Source of the DNA: Mycobacterium sp. BK086
GTDB taxonomy: Bacteria; Actinomycetota; Actinomycetes; Mycobacteriales; Mycobacteriaceae
DNA: 64,000 nt
Direction: 5' to 3'
Assembly (NCBI GenBank): GCA_004362315.1
Contig: SNWL01000005.1
Span: forward strand, 682,001 to 746,000
The translations under genes and the position numbers were made by a program. The notes under the pieces are model-generated. The model did not search any database. It saw only the letters and a program-made list of their open reading frames with translations, and was not told the DNA's origin. Numbering within the stretch: the stretch's first letter is position 1; every line of letters starts with the position of its first letter. Below, one piece after another: positions 37,014-48,471 of this stretch.

Positions 37014-37059
37014 GCGCTTGAACCTACCGTGTTACAGCCGTGACGCAAGTGTGGCCTGC

Positions 37060-38148
37060 TCACGATGTGGCGCGGGCTGCCGCATGGAGCGCCACCTCCT
37101 GCGCCTTGACCGTGAACCACACCGCGTCGCCGGCGGCCAGCCGGAGGCGGGCCGCCGACTCCGCGGTGATGTCGGCGGCGAGCCCGGGCGCGCCGTCGGA
37201 TTGCTCCTCGGCGCGCACCCGCACCCGCGCGCCGTCGGCGTCCAGCTCCGCGACGCGGACCTGGACGCTGTTGCGCGGGCTGCCGTGTGGCAGGTCGCGG
37301 TACACCGCGACCGCCGCGGGCGAGAACACCGCGACCAGATCGCCGTCGGGCGGGTCTGCGGTCGCCAGGCCGTGCCACAGCGTGCCGTCCGCGGCCCGCA
37401 GGCTCTCCGGCCCGCCGCGAACCCCGCGCACCACGTTCACGCCCGCGATGCGGGCGCCGAACCTGCTGCGCGGTGCGGCCAGCACGTCACTGACCCGGCC
37501 TATCTCGGCGACACCTCCGTCTTCGAGCACCATCACCCGGTCGGCCAGCGTCAGCACGTCGAGCAGATCGTGGGTGATCAGCACCGTCGAGCGGTCCTGC
37601 GCCCTACACACCCGCCGCAGCAGCGCCCGCACGGAGGCCGCGACCGCGACGTCGAGACCGGTCAGCGGTTCGTCGAGCAGCAGCACCTCGGGCTCGGCGG
37701 CCAGCGCCCGCGCGATCGCCACCCGCTGGGCCTGCCCGCCGGACAACTGGCCGGGCTTGCGCCCGGCCAGTTCGGCCAGGCCGACCTCGCCGAGCCAGCT
37801 CGTGGCGCTGGTCCGCGCCCCGGCGCGGCCTGCGCCCCGGCTGCGCGGCGCGAACTCGACGTTGGCCTGCACGCTCAGGTGCGGGAACAGCAGCGGATCC
37901 TGCATCAAGAGGCCGACCCGTCGGTCATGGGTGGCCACCTGCAGGCCCGCCGAGGTGTCGGTCAGCGCTCGCCCGCCCAGGCGCACCAGGCCGGTGTCGG
38001 GTGCCAGCAGCCCGGCGATAACGTGCAGCGTGGTGGACTTCCCGGCGCCATTGGGGCCGAGGATCGCCAGCACCTCTCCGGCGGAGACGTCGAACGCCAC
38101 CTCGAATCCGCGTTCGGCCAGCGCGGCGGAGAACTGGAGCTCAGCCAT
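37060..38148 (-). CDS. modC: Molybdate ABC transporter ATP-binding protein ModC
   Basis: 362 residues from ATG 38148. Walker [10 protein letters not shown] (near 33), signature [15 protein letters not shown] (near 130), Walker [13 protein letters not shown] and the H-loop VLITHDLL are complete. The C-terminal 120 residues form a TOBE/mop domain that senses molybdate. It energises ModB. It overlaps modB by 8 bp. No modA lies with it. Confidence 0.9.
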   Translation of the reverse strand: MAELQFSAALAERGFEVAFDVSAGEVLAILGPNGAGKSTTLHVIAGLLAPDTGLVRLGGRALTDTSAGLQVATHDRRVGLLMQDPLLFPHLSVQANVEFAPRSRGAGRAGARTSATSWLGEVGLAELAGRKPGQLSGGQAQRVAIARALAAEPEVLLLDEPLTGLDVAVAASVRALLRRVCRAQDRSTVLITHDLLDVLTLADRVMVLEDGGVAEIGRVSDVLAAPRSRFGARIAGVNVVRGVRGGPESLRAADGTLWHGLATADPPDGDLVAVFSPAAVAVYRDLPHGSPRNSVQVRVAELDADGARVRVRAEEQSDGAPGLAADITAESAARLRLAAGDAVWFTVKAQEVALHAAARATS

Positions 38149-38956
38149 CGCCGGCCCATCCCGACCGCCGCCGCACACCGAGCCCGAGCACGACGACAGC
38201 GGCCACCACGATCAGCAGGATCGACAGCGCCACCGCGGCGTCGGGGTCGCTCTCGCGCTGCAGATAGATCTCCAGCGGCAGCGTCCTGGTGACGCCCTGC
38301 CGCGACCCGGCGAAGGTCAGGGTGGCGCCGAACTCCCCCAGCGCCCGGGCGAAGGCCAGCACCGAGCCGGACACCAGGCCGGGCGCCAGCAGCGGCAGCG
38401 TCACCCGCCACCACACGGTTGCCGGTTTGGCCCCCAACGTCGCCGCCACCACGTCGTAGTCGGCGCCCGCGGTGCGGGCCGCGCCTTCCAGAGCGATCAC
38501 CAGGAACGGCAGCGAGACGAACGTCTGCGCCAGCACCACCGCGGTCGTCGTGAACGCGATCCGGATCCCGGCCGCCTCCAGATAGCTCCCGAGCAGCCCC
38601 AGCCGGCCGAACGCATAGAGCAGCGCGATACCGCCGACCACGGGCGGCAGCACCAGCGGCAACAGGATCAGCGGGCGCAGCGCCCGCACGGTCCGGCCGT
38701 CGTTGCGGGCCAGCACCAGCGCCATCGGGACACCGAGGATCAGGCACAGGGCGGTGCTGGCGGCGGCGGTGCGCAGGCTCAGCAGCAGCGCCGCCTGTGA
38801 GGCATCACTGCTGATCAGCGACCAGAAGTTCGTCCAGTCGACCTTGATCGCCATCGCCACCAGCGGCAGCACCACGAATGCGGCCCCGAGCGCGGCCGGG
38901 AGGTACACCCAGCGCGGCAGCGGCGGCTGCGTACGGTGTGCCCCGCTGCGCCTCAC
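38141..38956 (-). CDS. modB: Molybdate ABC transporter permease ModB
   Basis: 271 residues, six membrane segments. The EAA-type loop [32 protein letters not shown] near residue 170 contacts ModC, and [16 protein letters not shown]-like sequence follows, characteristic of molybdate permeases. It should pass molybdate from a ModA binding protein, which is missing: the next gene upstream is the divergent SDR gene 140 bp away, where M. tuberculosis has modA (Rv1857). Confidence 0.9.
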   Translation of the reverse strand: MRRSGAHRTQPPLPRWVYLPAALGAAFVVLPLVAMAIKVDWTNFWSLISSDASQAALLLSLRTAAASTALCLILGVPMALVLARNDGRTVRALRPLILLPLVLPPVVGGIALLYAFGRLGLLGSYLEAAGIRIAFTTTAVVLAQTFVSLPFLVIALEGAARTAGADYDVVAATLGAKPATVWWRVTLPLLAPGLVSGSVLAFARALGEFGATLTFAGSRQGVTRTLPLEIYLQRESDPDAAVALSILLIVVAAVVVLGLGVRRRSGWAGDG

Positions 38957-39096
38957 CCGTCACACCCTAGGGCGAAGCGACACGCCGTGTCCTGATCGTG
39001 GCGCGGCGACATTGGCCGAATTAGCTACCGTCCAGTAACATTTCTGACCAATCGACACCACCGCGCCGGGAGGCGTGCACGAGGAGGTCAAAGACG

Positions 39097-39768
39097 ATGG
39101 ACGTGCTGGTCACTGGTGCTGACACCGAACTGGGTCGCACGATCGCAGAGGGTTTCCGCGATGCCGGGCACAAGGTCGTCATCAGCGGCGCACGCCGGGA
39201 TGATCTCGAGGTAGCCGCCAAGGAGCTCGACGTCGACGCCATCGTGTGCGACACCACCGACCCGGTGGCGCTGGCCGAGGCCCGCACCCTGTTCCCGCAT
39301 CACCTGGACACCATCGTCCACGTCCCGGCCCCGGCCTGGATCGGCGGCGACCCCCGCGCCTACACGCTGGCCGACACCGCCAAGGCGTGGCGCACCGCGC
39401 TGGATGCGACTGTGCTCTCGGCGGTGCTGCTGGTGCAGAACATCGGCGACCACCTGCGCTCGGGCGGATCCATCGTGACCGTGGTGCCCGACAACCCGCG
39501 CGACGGTGGCGCTGACGCCGCTGTCAAGGCTGCCGTTGCGAATTGGACTGCGGGACAAGCGGATTACTTCGGAACACGCGGCATCACGGTCAACACCGTG
39601 GCCTGCGGCCGCAGCGCGGAACCGTCCTACGACGGGCTGTCCACCACTCCGCCGTCAGTGGCCGCGGAGATCGCCCGGCTGTCGTTGTTCCTGACCACGC
39701 CGGCAGCCCGGCACATCACCGGCCAGACCGTGCACGTCGGCCGTGGCGCGCTGGCCAACTTCGGCTGA
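39097..39768 (+). CDS. SDR-fold protein lacking the catalytic Tyr (Rv1856c-like)
   Basis: 223 residues. The Rossmann opening is divergent (VLVTGADTELGRTIAEGF). Where SDRs have Ser and YxxxK, this has TVVPDNPRDGGADAAVKAAV: the Lys remains but Asp replaces Tyr and no Ser precedes it. The C-terminus ITGQTVHVGRGALANFG is typical of SDRs. It may bind NAD(P) without the usual chemistry. A GAGGAGG-type site precedes the ATG. It is followed by the LLM gene, as in Rv1856c-Rv1855c. Confidence 0.8.
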   Translation: MDVLVTGADTELGRTIAEGFRDAGHKVVISGARRDDLEVAAKELDVDAIVCDTTDPVALAEARTLFPHHLDTIVHVPAPAWIGGDPRAYTLADTAKAWRTALDATVLSAVLLVQNIGDHLRSGGSIVTVVPDNPRDGGADAAVKAAVANWTAGQADYFGTRGITVNTVACGRSAEPSYDGLSTTPPSVAAEIARLSLFLTTPAARHITGQTVHVGRGALANFG

Positions 39769-39813
39769 CGGCCATTCACCTGACGTTCGCCGGCGAGGAC
39801 TAACGTCGGACGG

Positions 39814-40740
39814 GTGACGATTCGCCTCGCGCTTCAGATTCCGAACTTCTCCTACGGCACCGGTGTGCCCGAGCTGTTCCCGACGGTCATCGCACAGGCC
39901 CAGGAGGCCGAGGCGGCCGGCTTCGACTCCGTCTTCGTGATGGACCACTTCTACCAACTGCCCAACCTCGGCGCTCCCGAGGAACCGATGCTGGAGGCGT
40001 ACACCGCGCTCGGTGCGCTGGCCACCGCGACGCAGCGGGTGCAGCTCGGCACGCTGGTCACCGGTAACAGCTATCGCAACCCGACGCTGCTGGCCAAGGC
40101 CATCACCACGCTCGACGTGATCAGTCAGGGCCGGGCCATCCTGGGCATCGGCACCGGCTGGTTCGAGCTCGAGCACGACTCGCTGGGTTACGAGTTCGGT
40201 ACCTTCACCGACCGGTTCAACAAGCTCGACGAGGCACTGCAGATCATCCTGCCGATGCTCGAGGGCGAGCGGGTGACCGTGGACGGCACGTACTACCGAA
40301 CCAAGGAGGCGTTCGCGATTCCGCGCTTCCGCGACCACATTCCGCTGATGATCGGCGGCACCGGCGAGAAGAAGACGATCCCGCTGGCCGCCCGGCACTT
40401 CGACCACCTCAACCTCGTCTGCGGATTCGACGAACTCCCCCGCAAGATCCAGGTGTGCCGGGAGCGCTGCGAGGAAATCGGCCGTGACCCAAGCACTCTC
40501 GAGACCAGCATGCTCGTCTTCGGCATCATCGACGAGAACGTCACAGAAGATTTCATCCCCGCCGACGTCAAGCAGCGCGCGGTGTACGGCAGCGCCGAAC
40601 AGATCGCCGAGCAGATCAAGACCAAGGTGCTCGACGCCGGCGTCGACGGTGTCGTGCTCAGTCCCGTCACCCATCTCGACGGCTACCACCCGGGCCGGAT
40701 CACCGCCGTCGGCGAGACTCTGCGACCACTTCTGGGTTGA
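39814..40740 (+). CDS. LLM-class F420-dependent oxidoreductase (Rv1855c-like)
   Basis: 308 residues, GTG start. IRLALQIPNFSYGTGVPELF, GFDSVFVMDHFYQLPNLG, and VQLGTLVTGNSYRNPTLLAKAITTLDVISQGRAILGIGTGW are the full set of F420-binding LLM blocks. IPLMIGGTGEKKTIPLAARH follows near residue 175. Substrate unknown. It is 45 bp downstream of the SDR gene and 110 bp upstream of ndh on the same strand. Confidence 0.9.
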   Translation: MTIRLALQIPNFSYGTGVPELFPTVIAQAQEAEAAGFDSVFVMDHFYQLPNLGAPEEPMLEAYTALGALATATQRVQLGTLVTGNSYRNPTLLAKAITTLDVISQGRAILGIGTGWFELEHDSLGYEFGTFTDRFNKLDEALQIILPMLEGERVTVDGTYYRTKEAFAIPRFRDHIPLMIGGTGEKKTIPLAARHFDHLNLVCGFDELPRKIQVCRERCEEIGRDPSTLETSMLVFGIIDENVTEDFIPADVKQRAVYGSAEQIAEQIKTKVLDAGVDGVVLSPVTHLDGYHPGRITAVGETLRPLLG

Positions 40741-40742
40741 TC

Positions 40743-40757
40743 GCCACCTCAGGTGGC
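40743..40757 (+). terminator. Small hairpin after the LLM gene
   Basis: GCCACCTCAGGTGGC has 7-bp perfect arms around one base, 2 bp after the stop. Too short to be a strong terminator alone. Confidence 0.4.
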
Positions 40758-40850
40758 ATACATCACCCCATCCGCCCGGATACCGGCGCGAGTTCTCATC
40801 GCCGGGCGACTACCGTAGTAAGTGTCCTGTGCATGTTTTGAGGAGCAGAA

Positions 40851-42221
40851 ATGACCCATCCCGGTGCAACTCCGTCGGATAAGCACAAGGTCGTCATCAT
40901 CGGTTCGGGGTTCGGCGGCCTGAATGCCGCCCAGAAGCTCAAGCGGGCCGACGTCGACATCAAGCTGATCGCCAAGACCACCCACCACCTGTTCCAGCCG
41001 CTGCTGTACCAGGTGGCGACCGGCATCATCTCCGAGGGCGAGATCGCCCCGCCCACCCGCGTGATCCTGCGCAAGCAGGAGAACTGCCAGGTGCTGCTCG
41101 GCGAGGTCACCAACATCGACCTCGAGCACAAGACGGTCGACTCGATCCTGCTGGGCCACACCTACCGGACCCCCTACGACACCCTGATCGTCGCGGCCGG
41201 CGCCGGGCAGTCGTACTTCGGCAACGACCAGTTCGCCGAGTGGGCCCCCGGTATGAAGACCATCGACGACGCCCTCGAGCTGCGCGGCCGGATCCTCGGC
41301 GCGTTCGAGCAGGCCGAGCGCTCCAGTGACCCGGTGCGCCGGGAGAAGCTGCTGACCTTCGTCGTGGTGGGTGCAGGCCCGACCGGTGTCGAGATGGCCG
41401 GGCAGATCGCCGAACTCGCCGATCACACCCTGCGCGGCGCGTTCCGCCACATCGACTCCACCCGCGCGCGGGTGATCCTGCTGGACGCGGCACCCGCCGT
41501 GCTGCCGCCGATGGGCGAGAAGCTGGGCAAGAAGGCGCAGGATCGGCTCGAGAAGCTCGGCGTCGAAATCCAGTTGAACGCGATGGTCACCGACGTCGAC
41601 CGCAACGGGATCACCGTCAAGCGGCCCGACGGCACGATCGACCGCATCGAATGCCAGACCAAGGTGTGGTCGGCCGGTGTGTCGGCCAGCCCGCTGGGCA
41701 AGATCATCGCCGACCAGTCCGAGGCCGAAGTCGACCGCGCCGGGCGGGTGAAGGTCGGCCCCGACCTCTCGGTGCCGGGCTACCCGAACGTGTTCGTGGT
41801 CGGCGACATGGCGTTGGTCGACGGCGTTCCCGGTATGGCGCAGGGTGCCATCCAGGGCGCCAAATACGTTGCGAACCTGGTCAAGTCGGAGCTCAAGGGC
41901 GCCGATCCTGCTGCCCGCGCGCCCTTCTCGTATTTCGACAAGGGCTCGATGGCGACCGTGTCGCGGTTCAGCGCCGTGGCCAAGATCGGCAAGATCGAGT
42001 TCGCCGGCTTCTTCGCGTGGCTGGCATGGCTGTTCCTGCACCTGGTCTACCTCGTCGGGTTCAAGACGAAGATCGCGACCATGCTGTCGTGGACCACGAC
42101 ATTCCTGGGCCGTGGTCGCAGCCAGCTGACGATCACCGAGCAGCAGGCCTACGCGCGCACCCGAATAGAGCAGCTCGAGGAGATTGCCGCGACGGTCGAG
42201 GACGAGAAAGCCGCCAGCTGA
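40851..42221 (+). CDS. ndh: Type II NADH:menaquinone oxidoreductase Ndh (Rv1854c)
   Basis: 456 residues. FAD-binding GSGFGGLNAAQKL near residue 16, the second Rossmann motif VVVGAGPTGVEMAGQI near 170, and YPNVFVVGDMALVDG near 315 define NDH-2. The C-terminal AWLAWLFLHLVYLVGFKTK anchors it in the membrane. It oxidises NADH and reduces menaquinone without pumping protons. GAGGAG precedes the ATG. Confidence 0.95.
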   Translation: MTHPGATPSDKHKVVIIGSGFGGLNAAQKLKRADVDIKLIAKTTHHLFQPLLYQVATGIISEGEIAPPTRVILRKQENCQVLLGEVTNIDLEHKTVDSILLGHTYRTPYDTLIVAAGAGQSYFGNDQFAEWAPGMKTIDDALELRGRILGAFEQAERSSDPVRREKLLTFVVVGAGPTGVEMAGQIAELADHTLRGAFRHIDSTRARVILLDAAPAVLPPMGEKLGKKAQDRLEKLGVEIQLNAMVTDVDRNGITVKRPDGTIDRIECQTKVWSAGVSASPLGKIIADQSEAEVDRAGRVKVGPDLSVPGYPNVFVVGDMALVDGVPGMAQGAIQGAKYVANLVKSELKGADPAARAPFSYFDKGSMATVSRFSAVAKIGKIEFAGFFAWLAWLFLHLVYLVGFKTKIATMLSWTTTFLGRGRSQLTITEQQAYARTRIEQLEEIAATVEDEKAAS

Positions 42222-42335
42222 TTTCACAAGGCGGCACAGCTGGGAATTGACCGTGAGCGGGCGTGAAATCACCGTGGTTGCGCACCTCCTGCCCTAGCAT
42301 GATCAGCGACGACAGTCTCAATACGAGGGGGCCCG

Positions 42336-42698
42336 ATGACATTCAATCGTTCCGTGCGACGCGCAGCCGCGGCAGCGTTGGGCGCAGGTGCGGTGTTGCT
42401 CAGCGTGGCCGGCCCGGCCGCTGCCGACCCGCCGCCCAACTGCACCACCGCGGATATGACCGGGATCATGTCCGGTGTGTCGGCGGCGATGTCGAGCTAC
42501 CTGTGGACGCATCCGGACGTCAACGCGTTCTTCACCGGTCTGCAGGGGCTGCCCAAGGCCCAGGTCGCCAGCCAGACCCAGCAGTACCTGGACGCCAACC
42601 CGTGGGTCCGCTCCGACCTGGACGGGATCCGGCAGCCGTCGACCGACTTCCGCGCCCGCTGCGGCCTGATCCAGCGTCCGCTGGTCCCCGGCCTCTAA
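42336..42698 (+). CDS. Secreted hemophore-like heme-binding protein
   Basis: 120 residues. Signal peptide (RSVRRAAAAALGAGAVLLSVAGPAAA) with cleavage near residue 30. The mature part, with Cys at its start (PPNCTTADM) and end (RARCGLIQ), fits the mycobacterial hemophore-like family (Rv0203 type), including SSYLWTHPDVNAFFTGL. It would bind heme outside the membrane. GAGGGGG precedes the ATG. It is absent from this locus in M. tuberculosis. Confidence 0.75.
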   Translation: MTFNRSVRRAAAAALGAGAVLLSVAGPAAADPPPNCTTADMTGIMSGVSAAMSSYLWTHPDVNAFFTGLQGLPKAQVASQTQQYLDANPWVRSDLDGIRQPSTDFRARCGLIQRPLVPGL

Positions 42699-42753
42699 GG
42701 CTCCCCCGGCGCGGCCCGGCGTTCCGTCGGGTCTCGCGACCTAAGGTGGTCGG

Positions 42754-44124
42754 GTGGTCGTGAAGCCCGACGAGATCGTCTACCGCGTGCTGCAACGGCT
42801 GCCTACCCGCATGCTGTCGCTGCGCACAATCGTCATCGTCGCGGCACTGTCCGTGGTGATCCTCGTGCTGACACTGGGCACCTGGGTGTGGGTGGGCGTC
42901 ACCCATGACCAGTACAGCCAGCTGGACCGGCGCCTGGACTCGGTCAGCAGCCTCGGTGACGTCAGCTCGCTGCTCACCACCGCCGGACCCGGCGGAGTCG
43001 GCACGCCCACTCCCGACGGAAACCTGGTGCGCACCATTCGGGTCGGTGCGATGGCGATGTCGGTGCCCTCCGAGGTGGTGCTGCCGGCGCTGGGCGACGG
43101 CTATGCCAACACCACCATCGACGGCGTCGAGTACCGGGTCCGGACCTTCTCGGTCGGCGGCGCCACGATCGCGCTGGGCGCGCCGCTGGCCGAGACTCAG
43201 CGCCGGATCGCCGAACTGCACCTGCGGGTGCTGCTGATCTGCGCCGGGGTGATCGCGGGCACCGTGCTGGTGGGCTGGCTGATCTCGCTGATCATGATCA
43301 ACCCGTTCCGGGTGCTGGCCCAGCAGGCCCGCGCGATCAACGCCCAGTCCAACCCCGACGAGGTGCAGGTGCGCGGGGTCAAGGAGGCGGTGGAGATCGC
43401 CGAGGCCGTCGAAGGCATGCTGGCCCGCATCGGCGACGAACAGGCCCGCACCAAGGCCGCGCTGGAATCGGCCCGGGACTTCGCCGCCGTCGCCTCCCAC
43501 GAGCTGCGCACCCCGCTGACCGCCATGCGCACCAACCTCGAAGTGCTCTCCACGCTGGATCTCGCGCCCGAACAGCGCACCGAGGTGATCGGCGACGTCA
43601 TCCGCACGCAGAGCCGCATCGAGGCCACCCTGACCGCGCTGGAGCGACTGGCCCAGGGCGAGCTGACCACCGCCGACGACTTCGTCCCGTTCGACGTCAC
43701 CGAGCTGCTGGACCGGGCCGCGCACGACGCCGAACGCATCTACCGCGACCTGCAGGTGTCGCTGGTGCCCTCTCCCGCCGTGCTCATGGTCGGCCTGCCG
43801 GTCGGGCTGCGGCTGGTGATCGACAACGCGATCGCCAACGCCGTCAAGCACGGCGCGGCCACCGAGATCCAGCTGTCGGTGTCCAGTTCGGCCGACGGAG
43901 TGCAGATCACCGTCGACGACAACGGCAGCGGCGTGCCCGAAGAGGAGCGTGCCGCGGTGTTCGAACGCTTCTCCCGTGGCTCCACCGCGTCGCGGTCCGG
44001 GTCGGGCCTGGGCCTGGCACTGGTGGCCCAGCAGGCCGAATTGCACGGCGGCACAGCGTCGTTGTGTGCCAGCCCGCTCGGCGGTGCCCGGCTGGTCCTC
44101 AACCTCGCCGGCCCGCGCGACTAG
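42754..44124 (+). CDS. Orphan PrrB-like sensor histidine kinase
   Basis: 456 residues. Two membrane segments (near 25-50 and 160-185) flank an extracellular domain with YANTTIDGVEYRVRT. HAMP follows, then the phospho-acceptor His in ASHELRTPLTAMRTNLEVLSTLDL near 250, and the ATPase boxes NAIANAVKHGAA, DDNGSGVPEEE and SGSGLGLALVAQQAELHGG. The catalytic half closely resembles PrrB of M. tuberculosis. No response regulator is adjacent. Its stop overlaps ureD's by CTAG. GTG start with AAGGTGG upstream. Confidence 0.85.
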   Translation: MVVKPDEIVYRVLQRLPTRMLSLRTIVIVAALSVVILVLTLGTWVWVGVTHDQYSQLDRRLDSVSSLGDVSSLLTTAGPGGVGTPTPDGNLVRTIRVGAMAMSVPSEVVLPALGDGYANTTIDGVEYRVRTFSVGGATIALGAPLAETQRRIAELHLRVLLICAGVIAGTVLVGWLISLIMINPFRVLAQQARAINAQSNPDEVQVRGVKEAVEIAEAVEGMLARIGDEQARTKAALESARDFAAVASHELRTPLTAMRTNLEVLSTLDLAPEQRTEVIGDVIRTQSRIEATLTALERLAQGELTTADDFVPFDVTELLDRAAHDAERIYRDLQVSLVPSPAVLMVGLPVGLRLVIDNAIANAVKHGAATEIQLSVSSSADGVQITVDDNGSGVPEEERAAVFERFSRGSTASRSGSGLGLALVAQQAELHGGTASLCASPLGGARLVLNLAGPRD

Positions 44125-44747
44125 AGCCTGGCGCCCTGCCAGGTGGAGATGCTGCCCCCGGCGGCCAGCGCCAGGGTGACCCCTGCGGCATCGTCGGCAG
44201 GGTCGGGATAACGAAGCTCGCTCACGCAGGCCAGCGGGGTGCCCAGCGCATCGTCGGCCACCGATCCCGGTCCCAGCTCCACCCGATGCCGCAGCAGCGG
44301 CGTGCCGCCGACGTCGGCGTGCATGGCGCCGCTCCAAAACCCATCGCGCTCACCGGTTCTGCCGATCTGCACCCGCTCCCGGATACGCAGCCGCGCTGCC
44401 TCGGCCAGGCAGACGGTCAGCTCGGTGAGGTGGCGGGCGTCGGCGGCCACGACCGTCGGCTCGGGATCGATGTCGAGCTCGCCGGCGGCCTCGACATGCC
44501 AGCAGGCCCGCGACTGCGTGGTCGCCGCGCTGGGTAACGCCACCGTGGCCGCCGCACTCCGAAGCCGCAGGCGCGCACCGGGTTCCACGATGAGCCGGAT
44601 GGCGATGGTGTCCCCGCCCAGCGGTGTGGCCGCCGCCGACACCAGGTGCACGGTGTCGGGTTCGGTGTGCCGCGCGGCGAGGCCGCCCCGGCACTCGATG
44701 CGCGGCAGCCGCCCGGGCTGGGCCACCACCAGGACGTCGGAATGCAT
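44121..44747 (-). CDS. ureD: Urease accessory protein UreD
   Basis: 208 residues, the same as Rv1853. The UreD fold shows VSAAATPLGGDTIAIRLIVEPGARLRLRSAAATVALP, shared with UreH proteins. It scaffolds the UreDFG complex on apo-urease for nickel insertion. Last gene of the operon, 6 bp after ureG. Confidence 0.9.
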   Translation of the reverse strand: MHSDVLVVAQPGRLPRIECRGGLAARHTEPDTVHLVSAAATPLGGDTIAIRLIVEPGARLRLRSAAATVALPSAATTQSRACWHVEAAGELDIDPEPTVVAADARHLTELTVCLAEAARLRIRERVQIGRTGERDGFWSGAMHADVGGTPLLRHRVELGPGSVADDALGTPLACVSELRYPDPADDAAGVTLALAAGGSISTWQGARL

Positions 44748-44753
44748 TGCGGC

Positions 44754-45434
44754 TCAGGCCGGCTGGTTGACGCGCAGCTGTTCGCGCACCCACTCGAGGA
44801 CCCGGGACCCCGCTGGATCTTCGGTCAGCGAGATCAGGACGAACGGTCGTCCTTCCCGCACCTTGGCGGCGTCGCGGCGCATCACGTCCAGGTCGGCGTT
44901 GACCAGGGGGGCCAGGTCGGTCTTGTTGATCACCAACAGATCTGAGAACGTCACTCCCGGACCGCCCTTGCGCGGCACCTTGTCGCCGCCGGCCACGTCG
45001 ACGACGAAGATCTGCACATCGACCAGGCCCGACGAGAACGTCGCGGTCAGGTTGTCCCCACCGGACTCCACCAGGATCAGGTCCAGATCGTCGTGCCCGG
45101 CGATCAGGTCGTCGATCGCGTCGAGGTTGGCGGTGATGTCGTCGCGGATCGCGGTGTGCGGGCAGCCGCCGGTCTGCACGGCGGCGATCCGGTCGTCGGG
45201 CAGCACCGCGTGGCGGCGCAGGAAGTCGGCGTCCTCGGTGGTGTAGATGTCGTTGGTCAGCACCGCGAGCGACAGCTCGTCGCGCAGCTGACGGCACAGC
45301 GCGGCCACCAGCGCGGTCTTGCCGGAACCGACCGGGCCGCCGATCCCGATGCGCAGCGGCTCCCCCGGCTGGCGGACGCGCCTGGGCCGGTCGGGGTGGC
45401 TGTGCGGTTGACCGTCGATGAAATGTGGGGGCAT
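44754..45434 (-). CDS. ureG: Urease accessory GTPase UreG
   Basis: 226 residues from ATG 45434. P-loop GGPVGSGKT near residue 32, [14 protein letters not shown], the metal-binding CPH ([11 protein letters not shown]) near 90, and VINKTDLAP (NKxD) near 170. A His-bearing N-terminus ([15 protein letters not shown]) may bind nickel. Hydrolyses GTP during nickel delivery to UreC. Confidence 0.95.
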   Translation of the reverse strand: MPPHFIDGQPHSHPDRPRRVRQPGEPLRIGIGGPVGSGKTALVAALCRQLRDELSLAVLTNDIYTTEDADFLRRHAVLPDDRIAAVQTGGCPHTAIRDDITANLDAIDDLIAGHDDLDLILVESGGDNLTATFSSGLVDVQIFVVDVAGGDKVPRKGGPGVTFSDLLVINKTDLAPLVNADLDVMRRDAAKVREGRPFVLISLTEDPAGSRVLEWVREQLRVNQPA

Positions 45435-45444
45435 ACAGAATCTT

Positions 45445-46079
45445 TCAGGAGACGAACAGGGGGCGTTCTCGTTGGGCATGCCGCTCGGCGAGCTCGTCGA
45501 GCAGCGGATCGGACAGGTCGGCCAGGCGGGCGGCCGCCCGCTGTGCGGTGTGTTCGCACAGGTCGGCAAGCGCGAAGGTCAGCGCCGCGACGTCGGCGGG
45601 ATCCAGCGCCAGCAGACGCTGGGCGGCGGTCGCGGTGCCGGTCATCGTGGTGTAGACCAGCGATAGCGCGGTCTGCTCGGGATCCAGGCCGCTGGCCGCC
45701 CCGACTCGCCCGGCGGTCACGGCCAGGTGCGGGCGCGGGCCCAATGAATCCCAGTCCGAGCCTGGCCAGACCCGTCGGGCCAGCCGCAGCAGACCGCGGC
45801 CCTGAGCGCGCGACGCCAGCCGGGCCGCCGGTGCCGGTGTGCGCGCATCGGTTTCGGCATCGGCGTGGGCGGGAGTCAGATCGCCGCGGTGCACGGCGGC
45901 CGCGACCGATGCCGTCACCAGGCCACTGGTGCGGATCCGGCGGCGCAGGTACGCCTCCAGCGTCGTGAGATCGATGACCAGCCGGCTGGTCACCGCCTCT
46001 TCCACCCCGCCGGAGTGCACGTGTCCCCCGGTCGGCAACCGCGAATCGGCCAGTGTCAGAAGGGTGGTCAGCGACGACA

Positions 46080-46080
<1 letters not shown>
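45445..46080 (-). CDS. ureF: Urease accessory protein UreF
   Basis: 211 residues, as in Rv1851. [23 protein letters not shown] is the conserved N-terminal block; the rest is helical. Acts as GTPase-activating partner of UreG. Its ATG shares bases with the ureC stop (TGATG), so start 46080 is firm and the longer frame is not used. Confidence 0.95.
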
Positions 46081-47800
<1,720 letters not shown>

Positions 47801-47801
<1 letters not shown>

Positions 47802-48112
47802 CAGGCATCCAACTTTCCAGGTGGGTTCAGGCTCAGGCCGTGCACTTCACGAAGACCACCGAGCGGGACCAGCGCAACCCGCTGTGCCACACCGGGTTCG
47901 AAGCGAACGGCGGTACCCGCGGGAATGTCGAAGCGGTGGCCGTAGGCGGCCGACCGGTCGAACGACAGCGCGGCGTTGGCCTGCGGCAGATGTACGTGGC
48001 TGCCGACCTGCACCGGCCGGTCGCCGGTGTTGAGAATCTCGAGCTCGACGCGCGGCGCGCCGGCGTTGATCTCGATATCGCCGTCGCCGAGGAAGACTTC
48101 TCCGGGAATCAT
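47801..48112 (-). CDS. ureB: Urease beta subunit UreB
   Basis: 103 residues. [38 protein letters not shown], and [16 protein letters not shown] are the full UreB signature. Structural subunit. Its stop overlaps the ureC start, so stoichiometric translation is likely. Confidence 0.95.
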
Positions 48113-48128
48113 GGTGTCCTCCAGCGAC

Positions 48129-48431
48129 TCACGGGATGGGGTGGTGGACGGTGACCAGTTTGGTGCCGTCCGGGAAGGTGGCCTCGACCTGCACGTCGTG
48201 CAGCATCTCGGGCACGCCTTCCATGACCTCGTCGCGGGACAGGACCTCGCGTCCGCTGACCATCAGCTCGGCCACGGTGCGGCCGTCGCGCGCGCCCTCC
48301 AGGACATGATCGGTGATGATCGCGACCGTTTCCGGATGGTTGAGCAGCAGCCCGCGGGCCTGTCGACGGCGCGCGAGGTCGGCGGCGTACGAGATCAGCA
48401 GCCGGTCGGTTTCATGCGGTGTCAGTCGCAT
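48129..48431 (-). CDS. ureA: Urease gamma subunit UreA
   Basis: 100 residues from ATG 48431, the same as Rv1848. [23 protein letters not shown] opens it and [32 protein letters not shown] ends it. The frame runs six codons further, to an ATG inside a palindrome; the internal start is preferred by family length. First gene of ureABCFGD. Confidence 0.95.
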   Translation of the reverse strand: MRLTPHETDRLLISYAADLARRRQARGLLLNHPETVAIITDHVLEGARDGRTVAELMVSGREVLSRDEVMEGVPEMLHDVQVEATFPDGTKLVTVHHPIP

Positions 48432-48441
48432 AGAGCGCGAT

Positions 48442-48455
48442 CCTGCCATGGCAGG
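48442..48455. promoter_or_regulatory. Perfect palindrome upstream of the urease operon
   Basis: CCTGCCATGGCAGG is a 14-bp perfect palindrome 11 bp before ureA, in a 40-bp gap after the thioesterase gene. It may be an operator or an mRNA hairpin near the ureA start. Confidence 0.4.
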
Positions 48456-48471
48456 ACGCGATCAGCAGGGC

